Assembly: GCA_021299385.1 (NCBI GenBank)
Contig: JAJTGZ010000024.1
Coordinates: 1 to 32,488 of the forward strand
Length of the DNA: 32,488 nt
Direction of reading: 5' to 3'
Source: Phycisphaeraceae bacterium
GTDB taxonomy: Bacteria > Planctomycetota > Phycisphaerae > Phycisphaerales > UBA1924
This document shows positions 15,774-24,282 of the stretch, piece by piece. The notes below the pieces were generated by a model. The model was given only the letters and a program-made list of their open reading frames with translations, searched no databases and had not been told where the DNA came from. Each line of letters opens with the position of its first letter. Within the stretch, counting starts at the first letter, position 1. The position numbers were made by a program, and so were the translations under genes.

Positions 15774-15808
15774 CAATAGGCAATAGGCAATGGGCAATCG
15801 GCAATCGG
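15774..15808. repeat. Five 7-bp CAATNGG tandem units
   Basis: CAATAGG twice, CAATGGG once, CAATCGG twice, in uninterrupted 7-bp register. It lies between the convergent lptE-like and glycosyltransferase genes. Confidence 0.9.
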
Positions 15809-15830
15809 CGCGGCGGGCGCGCGTGGTGGG

Positions 15831-17018
15831 TTACGAAGTGGCGGGCGCGATGCGGTCGCAGACCTCCCGGTGTGCGGCCCAGAAATCCTCGAAACTCGCC
15901 TCAAATGTGTGCTGAAGCATCCACTCGCGTGCGGCTAGCGACATCTCCGCACGCCGGTCCGCATCACCCAGCAGGCGAAGTACCGCCTCTACCCACGCCT
16001 GCGCATTCGCTGGCACAACCACCCCGGTCCTGCCCTGCACAATCACCTCGCGCGGCCCGCCCACCGGGGTAACCACCACCGGCAGCCCACTCGCCTGCGC
16101 CTCCATCACCACCTGCCCGAGCGTGTCCGTGCACGAGGGGAACAAAAACAAGTCCGCACCACGATACAACCGCGCCAGTTCTACCCCGTGCCGAAAGCCC
16201 AGAAAAACCGCCGACGCACCCACCCCCGTCCCCGCCAACTCCCGCCGCATCGTCGGCAGATACGGCCCGTCCCCCACCACGATCAACTGCGCATCGATCC
16301 CCCGCCCGGCCGCGCCGCGCACAATCCCCGGCCACGCCCGCGCCAACAGCGGCAGGTTCTTCTCCACGCTCACACGCCCCACATACAAGCACTTGACCGC
16401 CCCCGCTCGAACACCCGCATACCCCCCCCAGAACCCAGCCCCACCACGCTCCACCTCCCCCACGTCAAAGGCCCCCAGGTCGATCCCCGGGCGCAAGGCC
16501 CGCAGCCGTTGCCGAGGTATCCCCACCCCCTGGGCGCGATTGGCACAATCCCCCGAGCGCGTCAGCACCATGTCAAAGGGGCGATAGAACCACCGCACAA
16601 ACGCACCCGCCAAGCCCGTCAGCCCCTCGTTCCCAAACAGGTGCTCGACATACGCAGGAAAGTCGGTGTGGTATGTCCCCACCAGGGGCAGCCCGTTCGC
16701 CCGCGCAAACCCCCGCCCAAGCATCCCCACGGGCCCGGGCGTGGAGGCATGCACAACAGTTGGGCCCAAACGTGCCGCGGCCTTCAGCAACCTCCCCCTG
16801 GGCGCCCACACCAACTCGATCTGCCGATACCCCGGCATCGGCACCGCCCACGTCGGCGGCACATTGAGGATGTTGGCCTGGATCGGCACAGCCGTGCGCG
16901 TGCTCGTGAGCACCGTCAACTCGCGCCCGCTCGCCAACGCCTCCGCCGCCACACCACGCACAAACCGCGCAACGCCGTTGACATCACCCAGGGTGTCCGT
17001 AAACAGGGCAATCCGCAC
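15831..17018 (-). CDS. GT4-family glycosyltransferase (mannosyltransferase-like)
   Basis: A 395-aa two-domain (GT-B) enzyme, probably using a nucleotide sugar on a lipid or glycan acceptor. The N-terminal domain opens [20 protein letters not shown] and carries [16 protein letters not shown], typical of PimB/MgtA-like alpha-mannosyltransferases. The C-terminal domain has the donor site: [54 protein letters not shown] and [14 protein letters not shown] 17018 is preferred: a TACCCT box lies 6 nt upstream and the family begins at this VRIALF strand. The open frame continues to 17171, but that extension only translates the tandem hairpin repeats. Donor and acceptor are unknown. Confidence 0.87.
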   Translation of the reverse strand: MRIALFTDTLGDVNGVARFVRGVAAEALASGRELTVLTSTRTAVPIQANILNVPPTWAVPMPGYRQIELVWAPRGRLLKAAARLGPTVVHASTPGPVGMLGRGFARANGLPLVGTYHTDFPAYVEHLFGNEGLTGLAGAFVRWFYRPFDMVLTRSGDCANRAQGVGIPRQRLRALRPGIDLGAFDVGEVERGGAGFWGGYAGVRAGAVKCLYVGRVSVEKNLPLLARAWPGIVRGAAGRGIDAQLIVVGDGPYLPTMRRELAGTGVGASAVFLGFRHGVELARLYRGADLFLFPSCTDTLGQVVMEAQASGLPVVVTPVGGPREVIVQGRTGVVVPANAQAWVEAVLRLLGDADRRAEMSLAAREWMLQHTFEASFEDFWAAHREVCDRIAPATS

Positions 17019-17024
17019 GGCCAG

Positions 17025-17030
17025 AGGGTA
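17025..17030 (-). promoter_or_regulatory. -10 box TACCCT, 6 nt before GTG 17018
   Basis: Minus strand TACCCT, CTGGCC, GTG; no ribosome site. It decides the glycosyltransferase start. Confidence 0.45.
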
Positions 17031-17040
17031 CCATCCCCCC

Positions 17041-17164
17041 CGAGCACCCCCACACCTCGCGTGGGCACGCCTCGGGTACCCCCACACTCCGTGTGGGGAT
17101 GCCTCCGGGTACCCCCACGCTCCGCGTGGGGATGCCTCCGGGTACCCCCACACTCCGTGTGGGG
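17041..17164. repeat. 33-bp tandem repeat, four units, each with a hairpin
   Basis: Units start at 17041 (degenerate), 17074, 17107 and 17140 (last one cut to 25 bp). Units 2-4 carry a perfect 8-bp stem around TCC. Units 2 and 4 have CCCCACAC/GTGTGGGG; unit 3 has CCCCACGC/GCGTGGGG, a paired A:T to G:C change. The array lies between the divergent glycosyltransferase and asnS start regions. Confidence 0.92.
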
Positions 17165-17186
17165 ACAGCAAGTTTGGAGATTCCGT

Positions 17187-18680
<1,494 letters not shown>

Positions 18681-18681
18681 T

Positions 18682-18762
18682 CCACTGTATCAAACAGTGG
18701 CACTGGCCTCTGGCCTGTGCGGATCACGCAAGCCATCCGCACAGGTCAGGGGCCAGTGCCAC
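18682..18762. repeat. Long palindrome between convergent asnS and pheA
   Basis: Arms 18697-18724 and 18735-18762 (28 nt each) pair fully around a 10-nt loop if two G:U pairs are allowed. A second 7-bp hairpin (CCACTGT at 18682-18688, ACAGTGG at 18694-18700) overlaps the outer end. It follows the asnS stop by 2 nt and could end transcripts from both sides, or be a REP/MITE-like repeat. There is no T-tract. Confidence 0.85.
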
Positions 18763-18816
18763 CGGAGCCAGACTTCTCAAACTATCTCTAATCCCCCGCA
18801 CGCCACACACCGGGGT

Positions 18817-19983
18817 TTACAAAATCCGCCGCGACCTCGGGTAACTGCCCAGCACCTGCAACTCCTTGCAGTGCTTCCGCGCACGCGAGATCGCGTTCTG
18901 CATCTTCTTGTCGCTCTCGTGCCCCTCGGCATCGATAAAAAACGTGTACGTCCAGTTGTCCCGCCGGCTCGGCCGCTTGTCAATGTGCGTCAGGTTCACC
19001 CCCGCGGCATGAAAATCGCCCAGCACCTTCACCAGTGCGCCGGGCTTGTTCACCGTCGTGAACATCAAACTCGTCTTGTCATTGCCCCCGCCCACCGCCT
19101 GCGCACGCACCCGGCTAATAACCACAAACCGCGTAATGTTGTTCGGCTCGTCCTGAATCCCCTCAAACAGGATGTTCACCCCGTACAACTCCCCGGCCAA
19201 GGTGCTCCCGATCGCCGCGCTCGTCCGCTTCCCGGCCGGCAACTTCGACTCCTCGGCCACCATCTGCACCGCACGCGAACTCGACGCCACCGCCACCTGC
19301 TCGGCCCGCGGATACTGCGTCGCCAGCCACGACCGGCACTGGCTAAAAACCTCCGGCTTGCTGTATATCCGCTCCACCGCGCTCGGCTGGCAGTTCGCCA
19401 GCAGCGCGTGCCGAACGTCCAGCTGCACCTCCGCATACACATGCACGTGCCCAGCCCGCCGTGCAAACGAATCCAGCGTCTCCGTTACACTCCCGTGGAT
19501 CGAGTTCTCAATCGGCACGATCCCATAATCCACATGCGCACGCTCGACCTCCGTAAACACACCCGCGATCTCGTGCAAATCCTCAAACGCCACCGACGAC
19601 CCAAACTGCTTGACCGCCGCCAGGTGGCTGTAACTGCCCGCAGGCCCAAGAAACCCGATCGACAACGGCCTCTCCAGCGCGAACGAACCGGACATCAACT
19701 CCCGGTACACCCCCTCGATCGTCCGATCCCCCAGCGGCCCATCGTTGTGCGCCAGCACACGCGCGAGCACCTCCTGCTCGCGGTGCGGGGCATAGATCGG
19801 GATGTTGTTCGCCTGCTTGTAACGACCCACCTGGACAACAAACCGCGACCGCGCGTTGAGCAGCTCGACAAGCCGGTGGTCGATCGCATCAATCTGCTTC
19901 CGCAACGCCGGCAGGTCGATGCCCGCAACGGCCTTCCGACGCGCCGCGCCTCTCTTGGCCACTTTCTTCTTCCCTTTACTCAT
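18817..19983 (-). CDS. pheA: Bifunctional chorismate mutase / prephenate dehydratase
   Basis: A 388-aa cytosolic enzyme taking chorismate to prephenate and then phenylpyruvate for phenylalanine. A basic N-terminus (MSKGKKKVAKRGAARRKA) precedes an AroQ chorismate mutase domain (about 23-104; LPALRKQIDAIDHRLVELLN). The prephenate dehydratase domain follows (108-285; GFLGPAGSYSHLAA, YGIVPIENSIHGSVTETLD, ITRFVVIS), then a C-terminal ACT domain (KTSLMFTTVNKPGALVKVL, then HIDKRPSRR), where phenylalanine usually binds to inhibit. ATG 19983 has GGGAGAAG about 9 nt upstream; GTG 20019 is an alternative adding 12 residues. It lies 46 nt after a pdhB remnant on the same strand. Confidence 0.95.
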   Translation of the reverse strand: MSKGKKKVAKRGAARRKAVAGIDLPALRKQIDAIDHRLVELLNARSRFVVQVGRYKQANNIPIYAPHREQEVLARVLAHNDGPLGDRTIEGVYRELMSGSFALERPLSIGFLGPAGSYSHLAAVKQFGSSVAFEDLHEIAGVFTEVERAHVDYGIVPIENSIHGSVTETLDSFARRAGHVHVYAEVQLDVRHALLANCQPSAVERIYSKPEVFSQCRSWLATQYPRAEQVAVASSSRAVQMVAEESKLPAGKRTSAAIGSTLAGELYGVNILFEGIQDEPNNITRFVVISRVRAQAVGGGNDKTSLMFTTVNKPGALVKVLGDFHAAGVNLTHIDKRPSRRDNWTYTFFIDAEGHESDKKMQNAISRARKHCKELQVLGSYPRSRRIL

Positions 19984-20029
19984 ATCAACAATCTTCTCCC
20001 GTTGCTCATCGCTGACCACCCATCACTTC

Positions 20030-20227
20030 TCAATACCCCAGCGTAAGCACGATCGCCGACGCGATCCGCTTGGAATCTGGCAGATACTCCAGCTCCAGCT
20101 TCGCACACGGCATGATCGTGTCAAAGCCTGTTGGACGCTGCACCCAGACCTTAAGCCACAAGAAGCACGACTCCTGCACCAGCGACGAGATATCACTGGG
20201 CATGCACGCCGTGCGCGGCGCTTCCTG
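20030..20227 (-). pseudogene. Remnant of a pyruvate dehydrogenase E1-beta 3' end
   Basis: The 65 codons before the TGA at 20030 match the C-terminus of PdhB (22651-23625) at 51 of 65 residues by hand alignment, for example SSLVQESCFLWLK against SSLVQETCFLHLK and AKLELEYLPDSKRIA against AKLELEYLPDAKRIA. Weaker similarity may continue upstream to about 20290, where the phosphoesterase gene ends. The rest of the gene (thiamine-enzyme core) is absent. An ATG-led frame of 91 codons from 20305 exists but lacks a complete domain, so a broken duplicate is likelier than a working gene. Both the stop position and the C-terminal Tyr are kept. Confidence 0.8.
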
Positions 20228-20294
20228 CAAAAACACGCGCAGCCCCGGCATCTGCCGGGGCCGCAGCGTGGGCTTGATCTGCAATCGCCGGTGC

Positions 20295-22361
20295 TCAGCA
20301 CCCAACGAAGAACCGATTGAGGAAGACGATGATGTCGTCTGCGGTCAACTCGGCATCGGGCGTCGTGCTCTGGCCAGGGCCGGCGATGTTGGCGCGGCGA
20401 TCCGCGGCGAAGAACCAGTTGAGGTAGACAATGATGTCATCGGCCGTCAGCTGGCCGTCGCCACCGACGGTCTGGGCAGCGCCAGCCACGTCGCTGGCGC
20501 TGCACGTGACCGACCGGAGATTGTTGGGCGTGCCCTCGAGGATCACGCGGTCGTTGTACAGGCGCAGCTCGCTGCCGGTAACGGTGTAGCCAGCGTCGCC
20601 GGCGTTGAGCGGGAAGTTGTGCCACGGCTGGAACTCGACGCGGTAGCGGCCCTCGGTCAGCGGCGTGAGGTTGACCTCCAGGAAGCCGTAGTGCTTGCCG
20701 CCCGAGAGCAGCTGCGTGCCGTTCCACGTCTCGGCCTCGCTTTGGTCGGCCGTCCACTGGCTGTAGGGGTTGGGGTGCCAGTTCTGCCCCTCGAGGTTGG
20801 CCAGGTTGTTTCGCCACGTGGTGATGCCGCTGCTAACAGAGCCCGCCGCATCCTCGACGCCGCGGAGGCCGTCGCCGGCCATGCCAACGTCCCAGAGGTT
20901 GATGCCGTAGCCATCGCTATCGAGGTCGAAGAACGACCGCTCGGCGACTTCGGAGTGGCCTGTGAAGATACCAGCGACACGGAACTGCTCGAGCAGCGGC
21001 AGATAGATCCGCATGGCCTCACCCGACTGGTTGCTGGTAACGTTGGTGCCGTGGATACCACGCGAGAGCGGCGTGTGGTGCCACTGCACGAAGATGATCT
21101 GCCCGGCGGCCCGGGCGTCGGCCAGCTGCTGGGCGGCCCACTCGTACTGCGCGGTGCCGATGTTGAAGTCGGGCAGGTCACCGAAGGGATAGGCGTTCAG
21201 CCAGGCGCGGTTGGTGTCGGTGTTGATCGGCAACGCCGTGCCGGTGGGCAGCACGGGCACCGAGAGGGGGTTAGCCACGCTGATCTGGTCGTTGGCCGCC
21301 TCGGTCGCGCCCACCGAGCAGAGCGTGATGATCGTGATCGGGCCGAAGTCCTGGCGGAAGTAGACGTCCTGCGCAGCGCCCGGGTTGACGCTGGTCGTCG
21401 CGGCGGGCATGTCGAAATACGCCCGCCACTGGTCCATCGCACGCTTGACGCCGCGGTTGATCTGCACCTGGTTGCGCTGGGTCGCGTCTGGGAAGTTGAT
21501 GGTGTCGGCCGGATCGATGATTGAGCCCGAGAAGATGCAGTTGTTACCGATGGCAGCGACGATCGGGCGCTTGGTCAGCAGGTCGTCGTACTGGCCCGCG
21601 TTGTGGCGCCAGAACTCGTCCCAGCGCCGGTGCGTCTCCAGCGCGTTGCCGCTGCCCTCGATGAGGTCCCCTGGCATGATGATCAGGTCGGGGTTCCGGC
21701 CGTCGATCGAGGCGATGTTCTTCTGATAGCCGTCGGTCTCCGTCAGGAAGTAGCGGTCACGCCCGCGACCGGTGCCAGCGGGGCGGCCCGTGCTGGTCGG
21801 GGTCTGCGGCGTCGTGCGGGCCCACTCGCGGAAGGTGGTGCGCCCGGCAATCAGCGTCTCGCTGTCGCTCAGCACCGCCAGGCGCAGCGCGCGGGCCGCG
21901 CCGGTGGCAGGCGCAGTCCGGAAGGTGCCGCTGAAGGTGGCCCCGCTGCTGCCGGCCGTAACGACATAGCTGTACTGCGCATCGGCCTGCAGGCCGGTGG
22001 CCGTGAAGGTGTGCTTGTACGCGCTGTTGTCGGCCAGCATGTCGGCCGGGCGCGGAGTGATGGCCTTTTCCTGGGCCGAATAGTCCAGCTCGGGCAGCAG
22101 CACCGGCGTCACGCTGACGTTCAGCGGGACGGCCAGGCCGGGGCCGGAGACGGTGATGCTGCTCGCGTCGGCGCTGCTGGTAAACCAGTTGAGCGTCATG
22201 CCGCTGGGCGTCGGGCTCTGGAGATACGGCAGCACCCGGAACTTGTCCGCACCGATCAACGCGATCAACGCTGGGTCGTTCGCCAGGGCCATCGGCGTAA
22301 GTGCGAGCGGGGACAAGGCAAAGGCCGCGCCAGCGGCGATCGAAAGCAGGGTTGTACGCAT
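20295..22361 (-). CDS. Secreted metallophosphoesterase-like protein with GC-type dockerin tail
   Basis: A 688-aa exported protein; ATG 22361 follows a strong AAGGAGTGA site. A signal peptide (about 1-28, ending PMALAN) is followed by a fibronectin-like purple-acid-phosphatase N-domain (40-150; LPYLQSPTPSGMTLNWFT). The calcineurin-like domain follows (160-480), with recognisable metal positions Asp166 (LSDSET), Asp232 (PGDLIEG), Asn273 (IGNNCIF), His428-429 (QWHHTP) and His469 (TGHSEV). Several ligands differ from the usual DxH, GDxxY, GNH and GHxH set, so activity is uncertain. The last 70 residues hold two repeats, DGQLTADDIIVYLNWFF and DAELTADDIIVFLNRFF, then VGC: a dockerin-like, probably calcium-binding, anchoring tail. 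Substrate unknown. Confidence 0.88.
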   Translation of the reverse strand: MRTTLLSIAAGAAFALSPLALTPMALANDPALIALIGADKFRVLPYLQSPTPSGMTLNWFTSSADASSITVSGPGLAVPLNVSVTPVLLPELDYSAQEKAITPRPADMLADNSAYKHTFTATGLQADAQYSYVVTAGSSGATFSGTFRTAPATGAARALRLAVLSDSETLIAGRTTFREWARTTPQTPTSTGRPAGTGRGRDRYFLTETDGYQKNIASIDGRNPDLIIMPGDLIEGSGNALETHRRWDEFWRHNAGQYDDLLTKRPIVAAIGNNCIFSGSIIDPADTINFPDATQRNQVQINRGVKRAMDQWRAYFDMPAATTSVNPGAAQDVYFRQDFGPITIITLCSVGATEAANDQISVANPLSVPVLPTGTALPINTDTNRAWLNAYPFGDLPDFNIGTAQYEWAAQQLADARAAGQIIFVQWHHTPLSRGIHGTNVTSNQSGEAMRIYLPLLEQFRVAGIFTGHSEVAERSFFDLDSDGYGINLWDVGMAGDGLRGVEDAAGSVSSGITTWRNNLANLEGQNWHPNPYSQWTADQSEAETWNGTQLLSGGKHYGFLEVNLTPLTEGRYRVEFQPWHNFPLNAGDAGYTVTGSELRLYNDRVILEGTPNNLRSVTCSASDVAGAAQTVGGDGQLTADDIIVYLNWFFAADRRANIAGPGQSTTPDAELTADDIIVFLNRFFVGC

Positions 22362-22525
22362 GTGCTATCACTCCTTACAGAGCGTGCCCGGCTGGCTGCC
22401 TCAAGGTGGGCAAACTAAACGTTCAGCCGTACACGCACTGTGCCGCAAGCATGCAGCCCATCGACTACCTCTTCAAGTGGCGGGCAGTTAAGCATCGGTC
22501 AAGGTTGTGTAAGGACCGTGTTGCG

Positions 22526-22546
22526 GCGGCAGAAGCCGTCTGCCGC
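22526..22546 (-). terminator. Possible terminator hairpin downstream of pdhB
   Basis: GCGGCAGA and TCTGCCGC form a perfect 8-bp stem around 5 nt. It lies 105 nt after the pdhB stop and before the phosphoesterase gene. No T-tract follows, so factor-independent termination would be weak. Confidence 0.4.
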
Positions 22547-22606
22547 GTTGATTCGGAGTCAACCCGGTGCGGGCCCACAACCCGAAGATGTCAGGTGGCT
22601 TGCGAG

Positions 22607-22640
22607 ACTCGGCCCTGAAATCGGCCCGCAAACCTCGGCC
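22607..22640. repeat. Intergenic relative of the asnS palindromic element
   Basis: ACTCGGCCCT, a 4-nt addition, then CGGCCCGCAAACCTCGGCC matches the right arm of the element in asnS (17813-17844) with one other mismatch in that span. A clear left arm is not seen here. Confidence 0.6.
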
Positions 22641-22650
22641 ACTCTGCTTG

Positions 22651-23625
22651 TCAGTACGCCAGCGTCGCCACGACGGCCTCGGCGATGCGCTTCGCATCCG
22701 GCAAATACTCAAGTTCGAGCTTGGCGTAGGGCATGATGGTGTCAAAGCCGGTAACGCGCTGGACGGGGGCTTTGAGGTGCAAGAAGCAGGTTTCCTGCAC
22801 CAGCGACGAGATCTCACTAGACATGCTCGCCGTGCGCGGAGCCTCCTGCACGATCACGCACCGACCCGTCTTCTGCACGCTCGCGGCGATCGTCCCAAGG
22901 TCCAGCGGGTGGATCGTCCGCAGATCAATCAACTCCACGCTCACGTCCTCGGGCAACTGGTCCAGCGCACCCAAACACTGGAACACACTCGCACCCCACG
23001 TAACAACCGTCAGGTCGCTGCCCTCGGCCACCACCTTCGCCTTGCCGATCTCGATGGTGTATTCCTCCTCGGGAACCTCCTCGCGGTAACTGCGATAGAC
23101 ACGCTTTGGCTCAAAGAAGATCACAGGGTCAGGGTCGCGGATCGCGCTGATCAACAGCCCCTTAGCGTCATACGGCGTGCTCGGGCACACCACCTTCAGC
23201 CCAGGGCTGTGCGCGTAAATCGCCTCCGGCGAATCCGAGTGAAACTCCGGCGCGTGAATCCCCCCACCCCACGGCACACGAACCACCATCGGCACCGTGA
23301 ACGCACCACGCGTCCGGTTGCGGAACCGCGCCGCGTGGTTGACCAACTGGTCGTACGCAGGACCCAAAAAACCCTCGAACTGAATCTCAGGCACCGGCCT
23401 CATCCCCGCGATCGCCAGCCCGATCGACGAGCCGATGATCCCCGACTCAGACAACGGCGTATCAATCACCCGCTCCGGCCCGTACTTTTTCTGCAACCCC
23501 TCAGTCACCCGGAAAACGCCCCCGTTGACGCCAACATCCTCCCCCAGACAGACCACGCGAGGGTCGCTCGCCATCTCCTGGTCCAGGGCGGTGGTGATCG
23601 CTTGCACTAAGGTCATCTGCGGCAT
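22651..23625 (-). CDS. pdhB: Pyruvate dehydrogenase E1 component, beta subunit
   Basis: A 324-aa transketolase-like beta subunit of the alpha2-beta2 E1 enzyme, which decarboxylates pyruvate with thiamine diphosphate. Markers are GEDVGVNGGVFRVTEGLQ, DTPLSESGIIGSSIGLA with the Glu that activates the thiazolium, EIQFEGFLGPAYDQLVNHAA, VPWGGGIHAPEFHSDSPEA, and a C-terminal domain with IDLRTIHPLDLGTI and QEAPRTASMSSEI. ATG 23625 gives the family length; the frame upstream to 23682 adds 19 unlikely residues. It should pair with PdhA (24283-25431), but brnT and brnA separate them. The 3' end has a diverged second copy at 20030-20227. No E2 or E3 gene is in the window. A branched-chain 2-oxoacid substrate cannot be excluded. 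Confidence 0.93.
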   Translation of the reverse strand: MPQMTLVQAITTALDQEMASDPRVVCLGEDVGVNGGVFRVTEGLQKKYGPERVIDTPLSESGIIGSSIGLAIAGMRPVPEIQFEGFLGPAYDQLVNHAARFRNRTRGAFTVPMVVRVPWGGGIHAPEFHSDSPEAIYAHSPGLKVVCPSTPYDAKGLLISAIRDPDPVIFFEPKRVYRSYREEVPEEEYTIEIGKAKVVAEGSDLTVVTWGASVFQCLGALDQLPEDVSVELIDLRTIHPLDLGTIAASVQKTGRCVIVQEAPRTASMSSEISSLVQETCFLHLKAPVQRVTGFDTIMPYAKLELEYLPDAKRIAEAVVATLAY

Positions 23626-23703
23626 GGGAGGTTCCAGAAAAAAGCCAATCGGCAAACACGTGTAGGATAAGCATCGGGTCAAGGGTCAGGTCATTTGCAA
23701 ATC

Positions 23704-23988
23704 TCAGGAGGCACGCCGGCGTGCGGGGCGCTTGACGGGCTTGCCACCCCCAAGCCGTGCCAGCGTGCGCAGTGCTTCGTTGACGGCCTGCGCGTCGGGA
23801 AAGATCGCCGACAGGTCGGGATCGATCCTGACGAAGTTCTTTGGTGCCTTCGGCGCGTGCGCCAGGTAGTGCGCAAAGTACGCACCCTGCCTCGCGGCAT
23901 CCCCGGCCTCGGCAAAGTCATACTCCACCGCCATGCTGGCGTCCTCAGCCGCGGTCTTTGATGATCTTGAAGAAGCCCGTTTTTTCAT
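23704..23988 (-). CDS. brnA: BrnA-type antitoxin
   Basis: A 94-aa protein overlapping the brnT 3' end by 44 nt. The conserved part is EYDFAEAGDAARQGAYF (about 22-38) and RIDPDLSAIFPDAQAVNEAL (54-73), the usual antitoxin partner sequence of BrnT toxins, ending in a basic tail KPVKRPARRRAS. ATG 23988 fits homologs that have a short Lys/Ser-rich lead before EYDF. ATG 23934, with GAGGA at good spacing, would avoid the overlap and is a real alternative. Antitoxins of this group bind BrnT and repress their own promoter; here they sit inside a metabolic operon. pdhB follows after 78 nt. Confidence 0.82.
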   Translation of the reverse strand: MKKRASSRSSKTAAEDASMAVEYDFAEAGDAARQGAYFAHYLAHAPKAPKNFVRIDPDLSAIFPDAQAVNEALRTLARLGGGKPVKRPARRRAS

Positions 23989-24268
23989 GCTTGGTCGCCT
24001 TGCGTGCGGAGATGACGCGGAGCGTCAGTTCGTTGTTCCTTCCATACCTCTCGGTCGTAATGACCACAATCACCCGCGAGAGCGCCGACACCCCGATGCT
24101 GACCGAGCGATCCTCAACCTCCGAATGGTGCTCATCGGGGATCGTAACAGTCCTGGGGTTTGCAAAGACGGAGATCGCCTCCTGGAACGAAACGCCGTGC
24201 TTCCGCTCGTTCGCGGCCGACTTCGCCCTGTCCCACTCAAACCCCGCCGGTGCATCGTGTCGCTCCAT
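23945..24268 (-). CDS. brnT: BrnT-family ribonuclease toxin
   Basis: A 107-aa protein with the full BrnT pattern: FEWDRAKSAANERKHGVSFQEAISVF (9-34), DEHHSEVEDRSVSIG, a central strand VIVVITTERYG and the signature LRVISARKATKHE. BrnT toxins adopt an RNase-like fold, and several are known to block translation by RNA cleavage. It starts 14 nt after the pdhA stop and overlaps the antitoxin start, so pdhA, brnT, brnA and pdhB look like one transcript. Toxin-first order is typical of this family. There is no sign of truncation; a working system is likely. Confidence 0.9.
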   Translation of the reverse strand: MERHDAPAGFEWDRAKSAANERKHGVSFQEAISVFANPRTVTIPDEHHSEVEDRSVSIGVSALSRVIVVITTERYGRNNELTLRVISARKATKHEKTGFFKIIKDRG

Positions 24269-24282
24269 TGCACCCTCTCAAC

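Noticed and set aside
17041-17164. CRISPR array
   Set aside because: Units are contiguous with no unique spacers between them, and no cas gene is present.
17019-17171. N-terminal extension of the glycosyltransferase (repeated [10 protein letters not shown])
   Set aside because: It is only the translation of the 33-bp hairpin repeat; the GTG at 17018 has a -10 box and starts at the family's first strand.
16188-17186. Upstream extension of the asnS frame (about 330 extra codons)
   Set aside because: It covers the antisense of the glycosyltransferase gene and the tandem hairpins; ATG 17187 has a good ribosome site and the AsnRS fold begins there.
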